A DNA stretch of 64,000 nt from Brevibacillus_C sp046036945 (GTDB taxonomy: Bacteria > Bacillota > Bacilli > Brevibacillales > Brevibacillaceae): contig NZ_JBJQOQ010000020.1 in assembly GCF_046036945.1 (NCBI RefSeq), positions 1-64,000 of the forward strand. Reading direction: 5' to 3'. The notes below the pieces were generated by a model. The model saw only the letters and a program-made list of their open reading frames with translations, searched no databases and was not told the DNA's origin. Made by a program: the position numbers and the translations under genes. Positions 59,991 to 64,000 of the stretch are shown here, piece by piece (the stretch's first letter is position 1; the number at the start of each line of letters is the position of its first letter).

Positions 59991-61195
59991 GAGAGAAACC
60001 TCCTGTCGTTCATTTCCAGCAGTTGGTTGTGAATCACCTCTTTTTTCACCACACTGACGTTAGGGATAGCGAACTCCTGGATTTTGTAGTACTCGGCCTT
60101 CGCCTCTTTGCCGTTGGCCACGTCCAGCACCAGCTCGACAATCTCCTGTCCCACCTGTTTCAATGTCTTTTTGCCCTCAATCACATCGCCAGCACTCATG
60201 TCGATATCTTCGCGCAAATTGTGATACGTCCGGTTGTTTGAGCTGATTTTCAAAACTGGTGCAATACATGAGCCGGTTGGCGTTCCTTTACCTGTCGTAA
60301 ACAGCACCATGTGGGCCCCACCAGCCACCTTGCCGGTGACAGAGGCGATATCAAATCCAGGCGTATCCATAATGACGACACCCTTTTCACTTGGCTTTTC
60401 CCCGTACTTGACGATCTGTACAATCGGCTTCGTCCCTGCCTTGTAGATACAGCCAAGCGACTTTTCTTCGATCGTCGTCAGACCGCCTGCGACATTGCCC
60501 GGGGCGATAAAGATCCCGCTGTCGTCTTCGGTAGTCAGTGACAGTTCAATTTCGTACTTTTTAATCAGCGTCAGCAACTGCTCGCGAATCTGCTCGTTGC
60601 TTGCCCGCCGAGCCAAGACGTTTTCCGCCCCGACCATCTCTGTCACCTCGGACAGCACGACAGTTCCGCCCATCGAGACAAGCAGGTCAGCCGCTTCACC
60701 GACTGCCGGATTGGCTGACAATCCGGAAAATGCGTCTGACGAACCACATTCCAAGGCAATGATCAATTCGGACAAGTCCCCTTCATCGACCGGTTCTTTC
60801 GCCAGGTTTGCTTGCAGCGACCGCACCTTGCTGATGCCAAGACTGGTAGTCGTCCGCGATCCCCCTTCTTTTTGCACAATCAGCATTTCGACCGGCTTGC
60901 CGCTGGCGGCAATACCGCTCGCCACCTTTTCGGCCGAGGCCGTCTCACAGCCTAAGCTGATCACCAATACGGCCCCGACATTGGGATGCTTTCCATGTCC
61001 GATAAACGTCTCCTCGGTAATAGAGTTTTCCTCTGCGTCAAAGGTACAGCCATATGGATGCAAAAACGTAACCGCACCAGTCTGATTGGCAATCTCCATC
61101 GCCACCCGGTTGACACACGACACGGTCGGGATAAGCAAAACATGGTTGCGGATGCCGATTTGTCCGTCCTGTCGCCGATAACCTTTAAATTTCAT
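59987..61195 (-). CDS. UxaA-family dehydratase large subunit
   Basis: This protein of about 402 residues matches the C-terminal catalytic region of altronate dehydratase UxaA, here encoded separately. It has GYRRQDGQIGIRNHVLLIPTVSCVNR at the start, HPYGCTFD, ALECGSSDAFSGLSANPAVG and TTGKGTPTGSCIAPVLK, motifs holding iron and substrate. The start is ATG 61195, seven bases after GAGGTG; ATG 61201 gives an ATGA overlap. Split UxaA forms act on sugar acids or (R)-sulfolactate; the substrate here is not determined. Confidence 0.92.
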   Translation of the reverse strand: MKFKGYRRQDGQIGIRNHVLLIPTVSCVNRVAMEIANQTGAVTFLHPYGCTFDAEENSITEETFIGHGKHPNVGAVLVISLGCETASAEKVASGIAASGKPVEMLIVQKEGGSRTTTSLGISKVRSLQANLAKEPVDEGDLSELIIALECGSSDAFSGLSANPAVGEAADLLVSMGGTVVLSEVTEMVGAENVLARRASNEQIREQLLTLIKKYEIELSLTTEDDSGIFIAPGNVAGGLTTIEEKSLGCIYKAGTKPIVQIVKYGEKPSEKGVVIMDTPGFDIASVTGKVAGGAHMVLFTTGKGTPTGSCIAPVLKISSNNRTYHNLREDIDMSAGDVIEGKKTLKQVGQEIVELVLDVANGKEAKAEYYKIQEFAIPNVSVVKKEVIHNQLLEMNDRRFLS

Positions 61196-61197
61196 CG

Positions 61198-61506
61198 TCA
61201 TTCACCTCGCTCGTTCATGTCGGAGAACCGTCTTGCTTTTATGCCCCAGCAGTTGTGTACGTGAACCCACTGCCCTGGCAAAATCTCCTTAGTGGCAATT
61301 CCGATCACTTCACCGTATTTGTAAATCTCCGTATGAGCGTCTATTTTGGTTATTGCTGTTTTGTGACCGACAGGAATCCTCTCTTGAACCTGTAGTGTCG
61401 TGCCGGTTGTGACCCCGGTGATGATCACCTCGTCCCCAGGGTACAGATCGTCAGTGGCTGTAGCTACCTGATCGATCTCTTTAATTTGAATCGCTGTTTT
61501 TGCCAA
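61198..61506 (-). CDS. UxaA-family dehydratase small subunit (SAF domain)
   Basis: This is a 102-residue SAF domain matching the N-terminal part of UxaA (PGDEVIITGVTTG, RIPVGHKTAI, IYKYGEVIGIAT, HVHNCWG). The start is TTG 61506, eight bases after AAGGAGG; no upstream ATG fits. It is immediately followed by the large subunit gene. The two-gene split also occurs in SuyAB sulfolactate lyases and in split altronate or galactarate dehydratases. Confidence 0.93.
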   Translation of the reverse strand: MAKTAIQIKEIDQVATATDDLYPGDEVIITGVTTGTTLQVQERIPVGHKTAITKIDAHTEIYKYGEVIGIATKEILPGQWVHVHNCWGIKARRFSDMNERGE

Positions 61507-61558
61507 CGTAAATCCCTCCTTTTTCAAGTAGATCAGTCATTACTTCGTTTGCGTGCCA

Positions 61559-62833
61559 TTAATGAAACAGACTGGGCAGGAACGTTGACAGCGGCGGAAA
61601 GGCAATAGTCAAGGCCAGGACAGCGATCATCGCCAGCAAAAACGGAATGACTGCAATTGAGGCTTCAGAGAACTTCACCTCGGCAATTCGCGACGCGGTC
61701 ATTAACGTCACACCCAGCGGTGGTGTGTTTGCCCCAATGCACAAGTTGACCACAAACATTACCCCGAAGTAAATCGGGTCGATCCCATACTGTTGAACAA
61801 CCGGCATTAAAATCGGAATCAGGATGATAATCAGCGCGTTGCTTTCCATAAATGTGCCCAGCAGCAACAGCAGCAGGTTCAACAGAATCAAAAACACCCA
61901 TGCATTAGGAGCAATGTTGACAAAAAACTCAGTCAGAAACTGGGGAATACGCTGGGTCGTAACAATCCAGGCAAACAGGCTGGAGATGGCGACGATCAAT
62001 TGTACCGGTACGGAGATCCGAATCACCTGCATGACAATCTCCGCAATCTGGCCAATCCGAACTTCCTTATAGACGAAGGCCGACAGGATAAAGGCGTAAA
62101 CCACGGCCAGTACGGCCGCTTCGGTCACTGTGACGATCCCCCCAAGAATCCCGCCTAGGATGATTACAGGGAGCATCAGCGGCGGCAACGCATCCAGGAA
62201 TGACAGCACCAGTTCCTTAAGCGAGGCCCGGTCGCCTTTGCCGTAGCCGTTTCGTTTGCTTATGATAATCGAGATGACGATCAACGCTAGTGCCATCAGC
62301 ACCCCCGGGATCAAGCCACCAATCAGTAAACCGCCAATCGAGATGTTCCCGGTTGCTCCCAAGATGACCATCGTCAAACTTGGCGGAATCAGCGAGGCCA
62401 AGATGCCGCAGCAGCCCTGCAGCGCAGCGGCGAACTTGGCCGAGTACTGTTTGGCTTTCATCGCCGGGATCATAATTGAACCAATTGCCGCAGTATCGCC
62501 GATAGCCGAGCCAGACAACGCCCCGAACAGCGTACTGCCGACGACGGTAACCGAGGCCAGCCCACCGGACACGTGACCAATCAACGCGTTGGCAAACCGC
62601 ATCAGCCTTTGGGTAATACCGCCGTGTTCCATCAACACGCCGGCAAATACGAACATCGGCAATGCTAGAAACGAGAAGCTATTGATTCCCTGGGTAGCGC
62701 GTTGAGCGACCAGTGCGATGCTAAGATCATTGGCGACGAGGAATAACAGACATGACAGACCAATCGCGAAGGCAATCGGGATGTTAAACAAGATAAACAA
62801 AAACAAGCTGCCAAACAGCAGAAGACTCATCAT
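61559..62833 (-). CDS. TRAP transporter large permease (DctM-like)
   Basis: This is a 424-residue membrane protein with about 12 helices, the large subunit of a TRAP transporter that imports organic acids with sodium or proton. It has the family patterns GVLMEHGGITQRLMRF, the glycine-rich GALSGSAIGDTAAIGSIMIP, and GVMFVVNLCIGANTPPLGVTL. GGGGG and an 8-base spacer precede the ATG, which overlaps the DctQ stop (ATGA). Confidence 0.95.
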   Translation of the reverse strand: MMSLLLFGSLFLFILFNIPIAFAIGLSCLLFLVANDLSIALVAQRATQGINSFSFLALPMFVFAGVLMEHGGITQRLMRFANALIGHVSGGLASVTVVGSTLFGALSGSAIGDTAAIGSIMIPAMKAKQYSAKFAAALQGCCGILASLIPPSLTMVILGATGNISIGGLLIGGLIPGVLMALALIVISIIISKRNGYGKGDRASLKELVLSFLDALPPLMLPVIILGGILGGIVTVTEAAVLAVVYAFILSAFVYKEVRIGQIAEIVMQVIRISVPVQLIVAISSLFAWIVTTQRIPQFLTEFFVNIAPNAWVFLILLNLLLLLLGTFMESNALIIILIPILMPVVQQYGIDPIYFGVMFVVNLCIGANTPPLGVTLMTASRIAEVKFSEASIAVIPFLLAMIAVLALTIAFPPLSTFLPSLFH

Positions 62834-63318
62834 GATTTATTCCCCCTTGCTTGCCACAGCGCTTGCACGGAAGTGTACATCTGCCCAAGCGACACAAGGG
62901 CAAGCAACAGACCGCCGACCATAATTCCCGCGTATTGCCAAGCGACGGAAATTTTCATCCCCGATGTCGTTGAACCCAGGGAAGTATTGACGATCAGAAC
63001 ACCGCCGTATGTCACCGTACAATTAAAGATAAATATGAATGCGGACCCTACCAACCTGACGTACTCCTGCCCCCGTTCAGGAAACCGCTCCACCAGCACG
63101 TCTATGCCGATGTGCTCCTGACGCTCCAACACCAGCACCGATCCCAGGAAGGTAATCCAGATCAGCAACAATAAAGATAGTTCCTCGGACCATACCAGCG
63201 GATAGTGTAAAAAATAACGGGAGATAACTTGTGCGAATATAACCAAGGTCATGGTCAGCAACATCGCCGTAAGCAACCATTTTAATAATCGTTGACAGAA
63301 CTGTCTGATCAATCTCAC
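62830..63318 (-). CDS. TRAP transporter small permease (DctQ-like)
   Basis: This 162-residue membrane protein has four helices. It has the TRAP small subunit pattern FAQVISRYFLHYPLVWSEEL and RQEHIGIDVLVERFP. The start is GTG 63318 behind GGGGGAG; the longer frame to 63360 is not supported. The 93 bp between it and the DctP gene contain a small GC-rich hairpin region. Confidence 0.93.
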   Translation of the reverse strand: MRLIRQFCQRLLKWLLTAMLLTMTLVIFAQVISRYFLHYPLVWSEELSLLLLIWITFLGSVLVLERQEHIGIDVLVERFPERGQEYVRLVGSAFIFIFNCTVTYGGVLIVNTSLGSTTSGMKISVAWQYAGIMVGGLLLALVSLGQMYTSVQALWQARGNKS

Positions 63319-63411
63319 TGATTCTCCCCCTCTAACCTGATAACAACGTGGCTTCACCAAGCCATCAGCCGGGGGAAGCCGTCGTCGTTGCGCTGCTTGG
63401 CAACGCAGTTG

Positions 63412-64000
63412 CTATTTAGAATATTGGCGCACGATGTCGATTAAATCTTTTCCGAACACGGATTCATACTTGGTCCAGACCGGCTGTACTTTTTCCCGGA
63501 ACTCCTTGACGTCAGGTCTGGTTATCTTCATCCCGGCTTGCTCCAATTCGGCCAGCAGTTTTTCATCATCCTGGCGGATCATCTCCCGCTCTTTCTCTTT
63601 CCAAATCGCCGCTTTTTCCATAATCACTTTTTGGTAGTCCTCAGGAATCTGTCCCCATTTTTTGTCAGATATAGCCAGTACGGCTGAACCCCAGATATGG
63701 CCGGTCAGCGCCAGATGGCTTTGCACTTCCTGGAACTTGGAGGAATAAATCGTCGACAGCGGATTTTCCTGTCCGTCTACGATTCCTTGCTGCAACGAGG
63801 TGAACACTTCTGACAGCGGCATCGGCGTTGGCAAGGTGCCTAATTCCTTAAAAGTATCGATGCGCAGATCAGCATCAGGAACACGCAATTTCAATCCTTT
63901 CAAATCTTCTGATTTTTCTATCGGATTTTTCGAGTTGGTAATGTGCCGATAACCGCTCTCCCACCAGCTTAGCGCAAACAGCCCTTTTTCTTTCATCACT
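63412..64000 (-). CDS. TRAP transporter substrate-binding protein (DctP-like), partial
   Basis: This is the C-terminal 196 residues or so of an extracytoplasmic solute receptor; the N-terminal part lies beyond the right edge. Typical DctP features are seen: SEDLKGLKLRVP, PTPMPLSEVFTSLQQGIVDGQENP, and KYESVFGKDLIDIVRQYSK. The Arg of KLRVP normally grips the ligand carboxylate. It is the first gene of this part of the operon, giving the pathway a TRAP uptake system for a carboxylate. Confidence 0.95.
   Translation of the reverse strand, partial: VMKEKGLFALSWWESGYRHITNSKNPIEKSEDLKGLKLRVPDADLRIDTFKELGTLPTPMPLSEVFTSLQQGIVDGQENPLSTIYSSKFQEVQSHLALTGHIWGSAVLAISDKKWGQIPEDYQKVIMEKAAIWKEKEREMIRQDDEKLLAELEQAGMKITRPDVKEFREKVQPVWTKYESVFGKDLIDIVRQYSK

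Overview
The window is chromosomal DNA of a moderately G+C-rich, spore-forming member of the Bacillota, most probably Brevibacillus or a close relative in the Paenibacillaceae. This is an inference from gene content and protein style: a SpoVIF-like protein, a YheC/D coat-associated protein, a GerMN lipoprotein, stalk-domain cell-wall proteins, RNase J, bacilliredoxin, a TasA/camelysin fibre protein with SipW, two SAM-I riboswitches, PhoP-type boxes, strong GGAGG ribosome binding sites and frequent TTG/GTG starts. I saw no tRNA, rRNA, CRISPR array or intact prophage.

Layout. 0-6 kb: an ArsR-type regulator, a small conserved protein, a GerMN lipoprotein with a stalk-domain/AMIN amidase, a SpoVIF-like protein with a Lys/Pro/Ala-repeat partner, and an orphan peptide-binding lipoprotein. 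6-8.9 kb: metNIQ methionine uptake under a SAM-I riboswitch. 8.9-13.2 kb: an LCP wall-polymer ligase, a small membrane protein and a SERCA-type Ca2+ ATPase. 13.2-15.7 kb: a three-gene operon of a Tes/MJ0619-like radical SAM enzyme, an Lgt-like membrane transferase and a small membrane protein; this is the most intriguing enzymatic unit here. 15.8-24 kb: aldo/keto reductase, a ten-repeat Big_2 surface protein, bacilliredoxin, RNase J and a chemoreceptor. 24.1-28 kb: pstSCAB behind a clear Pho box. 28-33.8 kb: YmaF, a chromate transporter, YheC/D, rhodanese and cydAB. 33.9-35.5 kb: metY under a second SAM-I riboswitch.

35.5-43 kb is a surface-fibre and signalling block. A TapA-like protein, SipW, TasA and one more secreted protein form a matrix operon. 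It lies directly downstream of a histidine kinase, a NarL-type regulator and a degenerate HD-GYP membrane protein. The TapA-like gene contains one N flanked by two identical 135-bp copies. This looks like two overlapping contig ends that were not merged, and removing one copy and the N restores a 418-residue frame. 43.2-46.5 kb holds citA, citR and a nitronate monooxygenase.

46.6-54.4 kb looks accessory or decayed. It has an A+T-rich secreted protein, frame-broken fragments, an XRE remnant, an internally deleted Tn3-family transposase, two secreted proteins (one with a stalk domain, one a propeller-like repeat protein with a Big_2 domain), and a BlaR1/BlaI-type sensor-repressor pair with two TACA-N2-TGTA operators. 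54.6-58 kb has an HTH regulator, a small Gly/Ala-tailed protein and a second-type ClpP, divergent from an acyl-CoA synthetase. 58.3 kb to the right edge is a sugar-acid type catabolic operon: a TRAP transporter, a split UxaA-family dehydratase, a TIM-barrel isomerase and an FAH-family hydrolase. Its TRAP binding protein runs off the window.
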